Positions 1 to 9,289 of a stretch of DNA of 64,000 nt are shown one piece after another. The notes beneath the pieces were generated by a model. The model was not told the origin of the DNA and did no database searches. It saw nothing but the letters and a program-made list of their open reading frames with translations. Each line of letters begins with the position of its first letter. Within the stretch, counting starts at the first letter, position 1. The stretch covers positions 23,251,001 to 23,315,000 of the forward strand of contig JAZHRO010000019.1 of NCBI GenBank assembly GCA_037157565.1, in the 5' to 3' direction. Origin of the DNA: Thalassia testudinum (Eukaryota; Streptophyta; Magnoliopsida; Alismatales; Hydrocharitaceae). The position numbers and the translations under genes are program-made.

Positions 1-3000
1 GTAACAACACGTAGTGGTAAGACAACTCAGGACCCGCGTTATCCAAACCACTCCCAGCCTGATAATCATGACCCTAGGATAGTTATCCAAGGTACCGTTG
101 TTCCAGACCCACAACCAGGACCTATCCTAGAGGAACCAACCAAGATCCCGTTTCCCGAGGCCCTGACCAAGGGAAAGAAGACCACCAAACCCGTGGCCCC
201 TGAGGAGGACCTGGTCAAGCTCTTTGAGCAGGTCCACATAAACATCCCCTTGATGGATGCAATCCACCACGTACCAGCTTACGCACGATTTCTAAAGAAT
301 ATATGTACACCCCAGCGTAAGCCGCGAACCAAGGGAGGGAACCCAATTGTTCTGTCAGAGCAAGCCAGCTCTGTAATCCTTAGTAGACTCCCACCCAAGG
401 CAAAAGATCCTGGAACTCCCCTGATCTCCTGTAAGATAGGTGGTACCCAATTTGACAGAGCATTGTTAGACTTAGGTGCATCTATAAATCTGATACCCAC
501 ATCCTTACTTGACCATCTGGAAGAATCTGAGCTGAAACCAACTGAGGTGACATTACAATTAGCAGATCGATCTATAAAGTCACCAAAAGGGATTCTCGAG
601 GATGTTATCGTAAGAGTGCGGGATTTCTATTTTCCAGTGGACTTTATAGTCTTAGACATGGATGCACCTGAGAACCCTAGGGATACACCAATCATTCTAG
701 GGAGACCTTTCTTGGCTACTGCTAGAGCCAACATCAGCTGTGAGGAGGGCCAAATAGAGCTTAAGTTTGGAGATCAAACACTGAAAATTGATATATTTAA
801 GGCCCAACAAGGAATTAATTGCGGCGTCATCGAGCAAATTTGTGACATCAAGACTTTGGTTGATGAATCACACCTCCAGAATGACTTGAGTATTCCTCAT
901 CAACCACAGAAGGATCTCGACCCGCAAATAGAGGAGTCAAATCCAGATGTGAACAACCCAATAACTCCCACCCTTGAACCTCACATCTATACTGAACCAC
1001 CCGCTGCTGCTGAAAACCCCATCCTCGAACTGAAACCCCTTCCTGCTCATTTGAAATACATCTTTTTGGGTTCTAATCAGACCCTTCCTGTGATCATCAA
1101 TTCCAACCTTAATCCTGAACAGGAATCCCGTCTGATTGTTGTCCTCCAGCAACATCGCAGAGCCATCGGATGGACCCTCGATGATTTGACTGGAATAAGT
1201 CCCTCTTATTGTACTCATCATATCTATTCAGAAGAGGGCACACGACCTTCTCGTGAAATGCAGAGACGCTTAAACCCTAATCTGCAGGAGGTCGTGAAAA
1301 AGGAGATCATCAAGTGGTTAGATGCCGGGATCATCTACCCGATCTCCGATAGTCGTTGGGTGAGCCCGATTCAGGTCGTGCCTAAGAAGGCAGGACTCAC
1401 CACTATAACGACTGAGACCGGAGAAATCATTCCTACCCGATTAGCCAACTCGTGGAGAGTCTGTATAGATTACCGTCGACTCAATTCCTCCACGAAGAAG
1501 GATCATTTCCCACTACCCTTCATTGATCAAATTCTCGAAAAACTAGCGGGAAATAGGTTCTTCTGCTTTCTTGACGGGTACTCCGGTTATAACCAGGTGG
1601 CAATCCATCCTGAGGACCAAGAAAAGACCACATTCACCTGCCCCTTCGGAACATACGCTTTCCGAAGGATGCCTTTCGGTCTTTGCAATGCACCCGCTAC
1701 TTTTCAGCGATGCATGCTTGCCATATTCTCAGATATGGTAGGTGATTATCTGGAAGTCTTCATGGATGACTTTTCAGTTTTCGGAACATCATTCGACGAT
1801 TGCCTCCAGCACTTGGTCCAGATACTCAGGCGGTGCATCGACGTGAATTTGGTTCTTTCCTGGGAAAAGAGCCATTTCATGGTGCCTGAGGGAATTGTCC
1901 TGGGACACTCAATTTCGGAGAAAGGTATCCAAGTGGATCGAGCTAAGATTAATCTGATTTCTCGCCTTCCTATGCCTAGCTCGATCAGGGACATCCGATC
2001 CTTTTTAGGGCATGTCGGTTTTTATCGACGATTTATCCCTGATTTTTCAAAAATCGCACGCCCCCTGACCACTCTTCTCTCCAAGGATGTTCCCTTCGAA
2101 ATCTCCAAGGAATGCACTCAAGCATTTGAAATCCTGCGTGACCGAGTCACCCAAGCCCCGATCCTACAGTCCCCTGATTGGTCTCAACCCTTTGAGATCA
2201 TGTGTGATGCATCCGACTTCGCTGTAGGAGCGGTTTTGGGGCAGAAGAATGACAAGAAACCTGTGGTCATTTACTACGCCAGCAAAACACTCGATGAGGC
2301 TCAGCGTAACTATACAGTTACTGAGAAAGAGCTGCTAGCTGTAGTATTTGCCCTAGAGAAATTCAGATCATACCTTCTGGGTTCCCATGTCATCATATAC
2401 TCGGATCACACAGCTGTGAGGCATCTCCTTGCAAAGAAGGACGCGAAGCCTCGATTGATCCGATGGATCTTGCTGTTGCAAGAATTTGACCTCGAGATTC
2501 GCGATAAAGCGGGAAAACAAAACGTGGTAGCTGATCACTTGTCCCGTCTTCCTTCTGAAATGATAGACCCTTCCGGACCCATCACTGAGCATTTTCCCGA
2601 TGAGCACCTGCTGACTATTGGTACTAGCCTTCCATGGTTTGCTAATATTGTAAATTACTTGGCATCTCATCAGACCCCGTCCGATTGGCCGAAGGCCAAG
2701 AAAGACAAATTACGCTCCGATGCCAAGTATTACATTTGGGAAGACCCGTACCTCTTCCGCATAGGTGCCGATCAGATCATCCGGAGATGTATCCCGGAAG
2801 GGGAAGTCAACAATATCCTCTCTTTCTGCCATGACCAGGCATGCGGTGGCCATTTTGCCGGGCATAAAACTGCATCAAAAGTCCTCCAGTGCGGCTTTTA
2901 CTGGCCCACACTGTTCAAAGACGCATACAGTCATTGCAAGGCATGCAGTCGTTGCCAGACTTTGGGCAACATGAGCCATCGCGACATGATGCCTATGCAA

Positions 3001-3924
3001 CCGATTCTAGTATGCGAAATCTTTGATGTTTGGGGGATTGATTTTATGGGCCCCTTTCCTGTTTCGGATGGTTTCGAATACATTCTGTTGGCTGTGGACT
3101 ACGTGTCCAAATGGATCGAAGCCATACCGACCCGAACCTGTGATCACAAAATCGTTCTCAAATTCATTCATCAACACATTTTCTCAAGGTTCGGGATTCC
3201 TCGTGCAATAATCTCTGATGGGGGGGCCCATTTCACAAATGCTCAGTTTAGGTCACTGATGACCAAATACGGGGTGTCTCACCGAATCTCTACTCCTTAC
3301 CACCCCCAAACTAATGGTCTAGCTGAGCTGTCGAATCGGGAGATCAAGAAAATCCTACAGGTCACTGTTCGACCTGACAGGAAGGACTGGTCGTCCCGAC
3401 TTCCGGAAGCATTGTGGGCCTATAGGACCGCCCACAAGACCCAATTGGGCATGTCTCCCTTTAGATTGGTGTACGGAAAGGCATGCCACCTTCCCGTCGA
3501 ACTGGAGCATAAAGCCTATTGGGCAGTACGGAACTGTAATCTAGATCTTTCCAAGGCTGGGACCCACAGAAAACTCCAAATCAGCGAGATCGATGAATTA
3601 CGCACAGACGCGTACGAGAACTCGCAAATCTACAAGGAGCGGGTTAAAGCCTTCCACGACAAACACATCTCAAGAAAGATCTTCCATCCTGGTCAAAAGG
3701 TCCTACTCTTTGATGCCCGACTCAAACTCTTCCCAGGAAAACTGAGATCTAAGTGGGTCGGACCATATTTGGTCCGACAGGTTTTTGGAAATGGAGCAAT
3801 CGAAATCAGTCCACTCAGCCACGATTCTGAACCTTTCATCGTGAATGGTCAAAGACTCAAGCCGTTCATTGATGTAACTTCTACTGATTTGGCTGAGGCA
3901 TCTCATATCCTCCTTTCCCCTTGA
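1..3924 (+). CDS. pol: Athila-type gag-pol polyprotein, C-terminal 1307 codons (PR-RT-RNaseH-INT)
   Basis: The frame is open from base 1 to a TGA at 3922-3924, so the true start is outside the window; no ATG is needed near 193. Domains in order: basic/proline-rich gag-PR linker; aspartic protease with DLGA at 469-480; reverse transcriptase with FMDD at 1759-1770; RNase H around 2200-2430 (CDAS, then E, then SDH); integrase zinc finger H-H-C-C at about 2830-2958; integrase D,D,E core with DFMGPF near 3040, SDGGAHF near 3213 and the E in AELSNRE near 3325; then the GKACHLP block and a C-terminal tail. The products would mature the particle, copy RNA to DNA and integrate it in the nucleus. The D-L-G protease triad is usual for Athila elements as I recall. 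No frameshift or stop is seen, unlike every other coding remnant in the window. Confidence 0.95.
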   Translation, partial: VTTRSGKTTQDPRYPNHSQPDNHDPRIVIQGTVVPDPQPGPILEEPTKIPFPEALTKGKKTTKPVAPEEDLVKLFEQVHINIPLMDAIHHVPAYARFLKNICTPQRKPRTKGGNPIVLSEQASSVILSRLPPKAKDPGTPLISCKIGGTQFDRALLDLGASINLIPTSLLDHLEESELKPTEVTLQLADRSIKSPKGILEDVIVRVRDFYFPVDFIVLDMDAPENPRDTPIILGRPFLATARANISCEEGQIELKFGDQTLKIDIFKAQQGINCGVIEQICDIKTLVDESHLQNDLSIPHQPQKDLDPQIEESNPDVNNPITPTLEPHIYTEPPAAAENPILELKPLPAHLKYIFLGSNQTLPVIINSNLNPEQESRLIVVLQQHRRAIGWTLDDLTGISPSYCTHHIYSEEGTRPSREMQRRLNPNLQEVVKKEIIKWLDAGIIYPISDSRWVSPIQVVPKKAGLTTITTETGEIIPTRLANSWRVCIDYRRLNSSTKKDHFPLPFIDQILEKLAGNRFFCFLDGYSGYNQVAIHPEDQEKTTFTCPFGTYAFRRMPFGLCNAPATFQRCMLAIFSDMVGDYLEVFMDDFSVFGTSFDDCLQHLVQILRRCIDVNLVLSWEKSHFMVPEGIVLGHSISEKGIQVDRAKINLISRLPMPSSIRDIRSFLGHVGFYRRFIPDFSKIARPLTTLLSKDVPFEISKECTQAFEILRDRVTQAPILQSPDWSQPFEIMCDASDFAVGAVLGQKNDKKPVVIYYASKTLDEAQRNYTVTEKELLAVVFALEKFRSYLLGSHVIIYSDHTAVRHLLAKKDAKPRLIRWILLLQEFDLEIRDKAGKQNVVADHLSRLPSEMIDPSGPITEHFPDEHLLTIGTSLPWFANIVNYLASHQTPSDWPKAKKDKLRSDAKYYIWEDPYLFRIGADQIIRRCIPEGEVNNILSFCHDQACGGHFAGHKTASKVLQCGFYWPTLFKDAYSHCKACSRCQTLGNMSHRDMMPMQPILVCEIFDVWGIDFMGPFPVSDGFEYILLAVDYVSKWIEAIPTRTCDHKIVLKFIHQHIFSRFGIPRAIISDGGAHFTNAQFRSLMTKYGVSHRISTPYHPQTNGLAELSNREIKKILQVTVRPDRKDWSSRLPEALWAYRTAHKTQLGMSPFRLVYGKACHLPVELEHKAYWAVRNCNLDLSKAGTHRKLQISEIDELRTDAYENSQIYKERVKAFHDKHISRKIFHPGQKVLLFDARLKLFPGKLRSKWVGPYLVRQVFGNGAIEISPLSHDSEPFIVNGQRLKPFIDVTSTDLAEASHILLSP

Positions 3925-4162
3925 GCTTATTGCGCCCAGCCGATGGCGTAAAACTCAGCGCTTAACGGGAGGCAGCCCGTCATTCTCTTTGAAAACCTGA
4001 AACTTGTTCTGACACCTTTCAGCACTCGAAGTTCACCCTTATAGACAGCCGACCCCAACTCAGATGTTCGCATCTGAAATTTGAAATCGTCCGCAAAAAT
4101 TCAACCCGACCCATCCACTCACCCAAATTTCTGTCTTAAGGAATGAACTAAGACCCCCTAGG

Positions 4163-4200
4163 TTACAATGAGGACATTGCAAATCTTAGGCATGGGGGGG
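4163..4200 (+). promoter_or_regulatory. Internal polypurine-tract block of A1
   Basis: The palindrome CAATG-AGGA-CATTG is followed by CTTAGGCATGGGGGGG. The purine run copies the 3' polypurine tract at 5522-5535 about 1.3 kb upstream of it. The same block, palindrome included, is in C (39415-39450, minus) and in altered form in B (28874-28911). It could act as a second plus-strand primer. Confidence 0.6.
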
Positions 4201-4269
4201 TATGAAAGTGCAAAAACTCGTAAGAAAAGGTTTCAAACAAAAAATTCACATATGCCAAAAATACCATAA

Positions 4270-4274
<5 letters not shown>

Positions 4275-4301
<27 letters not shown>

Positions 4302-4333
4302 TAATAATAAAAAAAAAAAAAAAAAATAAAAAA
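4275..4333. repeat. A-rich homopolymer tract
   Basis: A run of about 60 bases that is nearly all A with a few T interruptions, in the A1 post-pol region just after the internal polypurine block. The matching place in C (39330-39370) is T-rich on the plus strand, so an A-rich tract at this spot is shared. Confidence 0.9.
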
Positions 4334-4802
4334 TTTTCGAAAAAGAATAAGAGGAAAAGAGGAGAAGGAAAATTTTGTGAAGGAGAGAAGAAACAAAATG
4401 AAAAAGGAGCACAAAATTATAAGAAAAGTTGATAGTCATTAGTAAGGAACTAAGGAATTAACCTAAGTTCTAGACCTCATTCAAGAAAATAACTGAAAAG
4501 TGCACAATAAGATTAGTAAGAATGCAAACCTTAGGCATTCTTGAATAGACTCTTAGTACTCATTAAGATCTGGACACTCCTCAAGAGGTTGAGGAAAATG
4601 AAAAGCTGAAGTATTAGGTCTAAGGCTTAGGGAGTATTCGGCCTCGTTAACTAATTTTTGGTTTACGGGACTCAGTAACCTAAGCACCCTAATCTCACAC
4701 ACAGCCTGGTTCAGTAAGCGTAAAAATCAGAATCACGCAGAAGCGTCGCAAAAATCTGAAAAGAACACCTAGAATAGGAATGGCCGATCAACACAAGTTG
4801 AT

Positions 4803-5093
4803 TTGGACGAGTTCCCAGCGCAGAGAGGCGGAAAATCCCCTCGAAGATGCGTAACAAAATATCATCTCCTCGGTGCTTGTCTCTTAGGATATTTACATAT
4901 CCTACGGGGGGCATGTAAGCACTCTGCTGGTTCAGATTCCATGGATGGCATTATCTCGAAGTGTCAATTGCCAGGGTCTGGATTCGGCCACGGAATACCA
5001 TGGATGGGATTATCTCGAAATCTCAATAGCCAGGGTTCCGGGGGTTGCCATGGGCGGTGCTATCTCGAAGCATCGATCGCCAGGAACCCTTGA
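4803..5093 (+). other. Short conserved open frame in the A1 post-pol region (coding status uncertain)
   Basis: A 96-codon frame overlaps the hairpin at 4872 and the repeats at 4938. Parts of it match, in frame, the minus-strand frame of element C at 38871-38626: both contain SPRRC, then GACLLGYL, then a GLSRNL-SQGSG stretch. Shared amino acids across two diverged families could mean coding. However, the same stretch holds a conserved RNA hairpin and repeats, which would also keep the frame similar. No known domain is recognised. Confidence 0.3.
4872..4922 (+). ncRNA. Conserved RNA hairpin (A1 copy)
   Basis: Outer stem GTGCTT/AAGCAC, and inner stem AGGATAT/ATATCCT around a 4-base loop. The equivalent in C (38703-38754, minus) has a perfect inner palindrome AGGATATTTAAATATCCT and an outer GGTGCTT/AAGCACC. 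Stems are kept while loop and bulge bases change. It lies between the internal and 3' polypurine tracts, in the untranslated part of the genomic RNA. Confidence 0.65.
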
Positions 5094-5095
5094 GG
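4938..5095 (+). repeat. Three imperfect tandem repeats of about 50-60 bp
   Basis: Three units begin CCATGG (4939, 5000, 5048) and carry a core TATCTCGAA followed by a TC-AT--CCAGG stretch. Element C has the same kind of unit twice on the minus strand (about 38600-38695). The repeats follow directly after the conserved hairpin. Confidence 0.7.
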
Positions 5096-5497
5096 ATTGA
5101 TGATGGGAGCAAGGAATCTGATACAGACCGTGTTGAAAAGCCAACCCTAGACTAGAACTAAAAAGAAAAAGAGAGAGAAAACTCTCCAAACAAAAAAAAA
5201 AACTTTCTATCTCTCTCTTACAAAACGCACTGCGGACTGGGCCAGGGCTAAAATCATTTCAAGCACGGGTGCTTTAACCACGAAGTCCAATAAACCTTAG
5301 GTTAGTTCTTGCGGGCCTTAAAAACCTTTGCTAAAAGACTGAGGCTAAGGCTAGACAGATTTGGATCTTGATTGGTACTAGAGTATCTTTTAGGCCTATG
5401 GTCAGCATTCTAACCTAATCTATGCTTAAATAAAAAGGCACTTATCTAAAACCATTGAAAACTTCATGGTCTAGAACAAGGGTTGAAACCTTAAGTT

Positions 5498-5535
5498 TTT
5501 TGCTAAGGGACTAGCAAAAGCTAGGCATGGGGGTA
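5498..5535 (+). promoter_or_regulatory. 3' polypurine tract of A1 with upstream hairpin
   Basis: TTTTGCTA-AGGGAC-TAGCAAAA (5498-5519) is a perfect 8-bp stem directly upstream of TAGGCATGGGGGTA (5522-5535), which abuts the LTR start TGATGAG. Polypurine tracts prime plus-strand DNA synthesis. The hairpin is also found, with one mismatch each, in B (30101-30121) and C (38169-38190, minus). Confidence 0.8.
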
Positions 5536-6461
5536 TGATGAGAACCTCATCATGAGCCATAACTAGCTCATTTTGACCCAATACAAAGGATAAAAGCTCC
5601 TACATATCTCAAGGAAAGGCTTAACTCAGAGAATTCTGAGTTTGAGAAGAAAACCAGTCATAAGGGGTAAAAGTGCAATTTTACCAGTATAATCTGCATA
5701 CAGGGTAATTCAGGGCCCAAACACAGGTCAGAACAGCTTAATAAGAATAAAAGTGGGACGAGATGATCTAGCAAGGGCTACAGCACTTTCAAGGAACCAA
5801 ATGATAATCTGTAACCCTAAAACAACCCACTTCAATTCACAAGGTTCGAGGCAAAGTAAAAATAGAATAAACCCTCTAAAATTCATAGAAAAATAATCTC
5901 TAGGGTTTAGAACCTTCAATTTGGCCTTTAGAACCCATTTTGACCTACATTGAGAACCATGCCCAATTAATAACTTAATTTGGGTTTTTGCGCAAATTGA
6001 CCGGTCAAACAAGGTTTAATATGAAAATAAAATTCACCATCAGATTCCTTAGGTCCTAATTAGTCATGTATAAAAACTTGAGCCTAAGAAGAAACCTCCT
6101 TGACCGACTTTACACTTTGGTCCTCATATATTTACTCTTTGGCCCTCAACTTTTGAACCCTCGCATTTAGGCCCCTAACTCTCCTTCGTTCTTTGCAAAC
6201 AGGTCCCTCCTGCAAAACCCTGCCAGCACCATGCTCCGGCGACCTTGCGCGGAGCATGGCGCCGCGCAGGGTAAGGTGGAGGACCTGGCATGTGTACCGG
6301 AGGGTGCCCTGCGTCGTCAGCCGTCGCAGGAGCACCCCCATGGTCCTTGCAGCCCCCCCTACCGGCCGTGCGAACGCACGGACGGTATGGGTTCGAATTC
6401 CGACCATGCTCCGGCGAGGGAGACACGTCGTCTCCCTCCGCCTTCCTCCCTGCTTCAACCC

Positions 6462-6469
6462 TATAAATA
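6462..6469 (+). promoter_or_regulatory. TATA box of A1 LTR
   Basis: CTATAAATAC sits about 925 bp into the LTR, in a C-rich context typical of a plant core promoter. Matching TATA boxes occur at the corresponding place in A2, A3, S, C and D. Confidence 0.75.
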
Positions 6470-7765
6470 CCCCCCGCCGCTCCACCGACCAAGGCAGCCT
6501 GGACCTGACGGAGAAAACCCCCAGCTTTCTTCTCTTCTTTCTCCGGCAGACGCTCACCAGCTCCGGCGACTTCCTCTCCCTCCACCTCTTCGCTCTGCCG
6601 CACTACCAGCAGCAGAGACCTCCTCCCCTGCTCTTCCCGCGCCACGCCGCACCCAGCTGGCGCCTCTCCAGCCTTCCGCTCGCCGCCGCCCCTCTCCCTG
6701 AGCATCATCTTCTCCGGCGACAGTCGATACGACTGTCGCCCTGTTCCTCCCCCTTCGTCCCTGCAGTTAAGTTAGGCTTACTCCCCTTCTCCTCCTCTTT
6801 CTTTCCCTGCTTTCGATTTAGTCAATTAAGCCCTCTACCGACCCTGTTCACCCTCATCCTCTCCGCCTCCGACCACCCTCCGGCGAGCCGCTCCCATCAC
6901 CTCAGCGACCCACACGGCTCGCCGACCACCGCAGAACTTCCGCCTCCTCACCCTGATCCTCTTCCGCCCTTCCACTTCCCACCAAACACCCCCTGCAGAC
7001 CCACCGAACACACCCACTCCCTCGCTCACAGTTTGACCTAGGACGACCAGACAGCCCCCTCTCGCCCCCTGCAGACCCCCTGACCACCTTCGCCGTGCCA
7101 CGGCGAAGGTCCTCCGCCTGTCTGATTTGGCCGAGAGGCCGTGCCATTGGTTTCAGGTTCCAGGCCTTGGCCGCCATTGGCGAGGAAGCTCGAAGCCTGC
7201 TCGAGGTTGCTCCAAGCCGAGATATCCCAGATTGAATAGCCACGGCCAGCGCGGAAGAATCTCACGCACACACCCTGGCCCTCGATTGGAGCTGTACGCC
7301 TCAACAGCCGACGCAATTGGGAGCACCATCCCTGCTGCAGGCGTAAGAGACTTGGGGTGGGACATTTAGTCCCACCTCGGAATCTCTCAAAGGCGCGCGG
7401 ACACATAAATTGAAAACCTGCCGTATGCTGTTTGCCTCAGTTACCACGGGGTGAGGTCCCTCTCACCCGACCCGACCCGACTCGGCCTCGTCCGTGACCA
7501 CGCTCCGCGGACCTGGCCCGACCCGATTAGACTGACCTGCACTCCTCGCCCACCACGCACGCCGGTGGGCCTGGACCCGGGCCTGATCCGAACCCGATTA
7601 CCCGGTAGCGCTCTGGGAGAGCTTCCGATGAGTGATTTCAGAGAGAGAGATACGCGGGGGAGGGGGGTAGAGTAGGTTTTTGCCTTCTGATGAACTCTTG
7701 AGCGTGCAGGCACAGGTGAAGGACTGCGGAAGAAGAAGCAGCTGCACTGTAGCAACTGCTCAGTT

Positions 7766-7793
7766 AAGTCGTCGAAGCACCGGGCCAGACGAC
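7766..7793. promoter_or_regulatory. Paired GACGTC-type half-sites, 20 bp apart, in A1 LTR
   Basis: Two degenerate palindrome centres (GTCGTC and GACGAC) lie exactly 20 bp apart next to TTAAG and near GCTACAGT on the other strand. This is the weak Athila version of the strong arrays in the Tekay LTRs. A2 has the same pair at 10587-10618, also 20 bp apart. Confidence 0.5.
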
Positions 7794-7883
7794 GGACAGC
7801 CAGCAGCCAGAGCAACACAGAAGGCAGGCTGAAGAAGAAGGAAGGGAGACTTAGTAGCCGAAGGCAGAAACACCACGATTGCA

Positions 7884-8051
7884 GAAGAAGAAATGAAAAG
7901 AAGCAAGAAGCAAGAAAAGAAGAAGACGATCTGACAAGGAAGAAAGCAGAAGAAAAATCTGAAGAAAGAAGAAGAAATGAAAAGAAGCAAGAAGCAAGAA
8001 AAGAAGAAGACGATCTGACAAGGAAGAAAGCAGAAGAAAAATCTGAAGAAA
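7884..8051. repeat. 84-bp tandem duplication in GA-rich tract
   Basis: Two adjacent, essentially identical 84-bp units (second begins at 7968) built of GAAGAAG-type purine sequence, in the last fifth of the A1 LTR. Identity of the units indicates a recent duplication. Confidence 0.85.
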
Positions 8052-8375
8052 GTAGAAGGAAGAACAGAAGAAGAAGAGCACGAGGGGAAGATCTGAAGAT
8101 TGCAGAAGAAGAAGAAGAACAAAGAACAGGAAAAACCAAAGACAAAGAGGAAGAAAGAAGAAAAGAAGAAGAAGCCAAATTTTCATCTCTCTCTCTCTCT
8201 CTTTATTTTTGTAATAGAACTTGTATATCTCTAGAATATAACTTGCTCCCTGAGTTCGACCTCGGGAACTCTTTCAGTTTTCCGAGTAATAAAAATTTTA
8301 TATGAAACGTTGGTGACAACCGGCTTTACTACAACGATATAACACAAACCGACTGCCCCTCCCACCAACAGTGCT

Positions 8376-9289
8376 CCCCTAAGATTCGTCGATGCGCGGG
8401 TATTCGTCCTGTCGAATAATCCCATAGAGTCATTATTGATGGAGTTCTCGCAAATGTTTTCGAGAATCTCCCACACGATGTCCTCATGCTGACCCATGAT
8501 ATTTCCTCCGCAGGTTGCATTGACGAAAAGATGGATATCCTCACGGAGTCCCTGGTAAAAAGATTGGACCTGTTCCCATTTAGGAACTCCGTGATGGGGG
8601 CACTTTCTCATGAGATCCTGAAAACAATCCCATGCCTCATGGAGAGGTTCCCCTGTTTGTTGAGTGAAGTGCGTAATCTGATGGCGCAAGGCGTTGGTCC
8701 GACCAACGGGGAAGAACTTTTTCAAAAACTCGGACTGAAGTTCTTCCCAAGTGTTGATTGGCCGGGTCTGAGTTTGATACCAATGAGCGGCCTTGTCCAT
8801 AAGAGAAAAGGAGAACATCTTCATGAGAAGAATATCCCGATTTTGCGCGTCTGACCCAAAAGTTTGGGCCAGATGCTTTAACTGTTTGATGTGCTGGAAG
8901 GGATCTTCGGAATTAAGCCCATGGAATTTAGGCATAGCGTGAATCATGTTGGGCTTTAATTCGGAATCAGGTCCTTCAGTCGGGATTCTGACTCGAGGCT
9001 TGATGGCCACCGCAGCAGGACTATAATGGTCCCGCATCATAGGACGCTGCGGTGGGTGCACAAAGTTTTGGAAGAGGTCGTTGAGTCACTGGAGCTGGTG
9101 CTCCAGATTGTTTTCTTCCTCAACAGGCTGAGCCATGATGGGGGAAGAAGAAGAGTTTGTTTCAGAATCAGATGAGAGAATGATGGGGTAGGGTTGTTGT
9201 TCAAACGCGGGCGTCGAGGCTTGGCCTTGACGAGAGTGAATTCCTAAAGGAGATCTTAAGGGTGGTCTTAAGGATCTCCTACCGTTCAT
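8376..9289 (-). pseudogene. gag: Athila-type gag, broken (A2)
   Basis: The frame starts at an ATG at 9289, meets one TGA near 9084, then continues in the same frame to the A1 junction. It contains the Retrotrans_gag capsid core: the MPKFHGLNSEDPFQHI region, the HWYQ motif, EFLKKFFP, then the HGVPKWEQVQSFYQGL stretch near 8600. Gag would coat the genomic RNA in cytoplasmic particles. The N-terminal part before the stop is basic, then serine/acidic. The zinc knuckle and protease are lost at the A1 insertion; residues after about 8376 on the minus strand come from the A1 LTR. Identity as gag is sure; function is lost by the stop and the interruption. Confidence 0.85.

Larger units (their letters stand above)
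3925..5535 (+). other. Post-pol region of A1, non-coding or env-remnant
   Basis: Between the pol stop and the 3' LTR there is no long frame resembling an envelope-like gene. The region begins with a conserved GGGAGGC-type block (3968-3978). It also holds an internal polypurine-tract block, a long A-tract, a strong hairpin, a threefold repeat and the 3' polypurine tract, each listed separately. The same order of blocks occurs in minus-strand element C (39700 down to 38153) and in part in B (28755-30140), so the region is conserved among families rather than random filler. Confidence 0.7.
1..8367 (+). mobile_element. Athila-type Ty3/gypsy retrotransposon A1, 3' part
   Basis: The window opens inside the gag-pol frame of an LTR retrotransposon and runs through pol, a 1.6 kb post-pol region and a complete 3' LTR. 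The RT motif FMDDFSVFG, the DLGA protease site, the GKACHLP block after the integrase core and the GGCATGGGGG polypurine tract place it in the Athila lineage (family knowledge). The 5' LTR and gag lie left of the window. Its right end abuts the middle of the minus-strand gag of element A2, so A1 most likely inserted into A2. The target duplication cannot be tested because the left end is missing. The intact pol suggests this is among the youngest insertions here. Confidence 0.9.
5536..8367 (+). repeat. 3' LTR of A1 (about 2.83 kb)
   Basis: Begins TGATGAG right after the polypurine tract. The end at CCCACCA is chosen by comparison with A2 (GCAGCCA) and A3 (CACACCA). Contents: TATA box CTATAAATA at 6462-6469; GC-rich, CCCGA-repeated middle; GTGGGAC-ATTTA-GTCCCAC hairpin at 7357-7375; a purine-rich GAAGAAG tract from about 7700 to 8170 with an 84-bp tandem duplication (7884-7967 and 7968-8051); the conserved GCTCCCTGAGTTCGACCTCGG region at 8246-8265 with a following hairpin; and an AATAAAA-like signal near 8287. 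The large apparent reading frames on both strands are low-complexity shadows. It is an inverted copy of the A2 LTR at 10195-12902. Confidence 0.9.

Noticed and set aside
4163..4439. Phe-rich minus-strand frames
   Set aside because: Translation of the A-rich tract; no biological signal.
6193..7041. 282-codon plus frame and overlapping frames in the A1 LTR
   Set aside because: GC-rich LTR sequence around the promoter; frame not conserved in A2 or A3.
7441..8178. 245-codon frame on the minus strand, rich in Ser, Phe and Leu
   Set aside because: It is the antisense of the GAAGAAG-rich tract of the A1 LTR, including its 84-bp duplication; low complexity and no domain.
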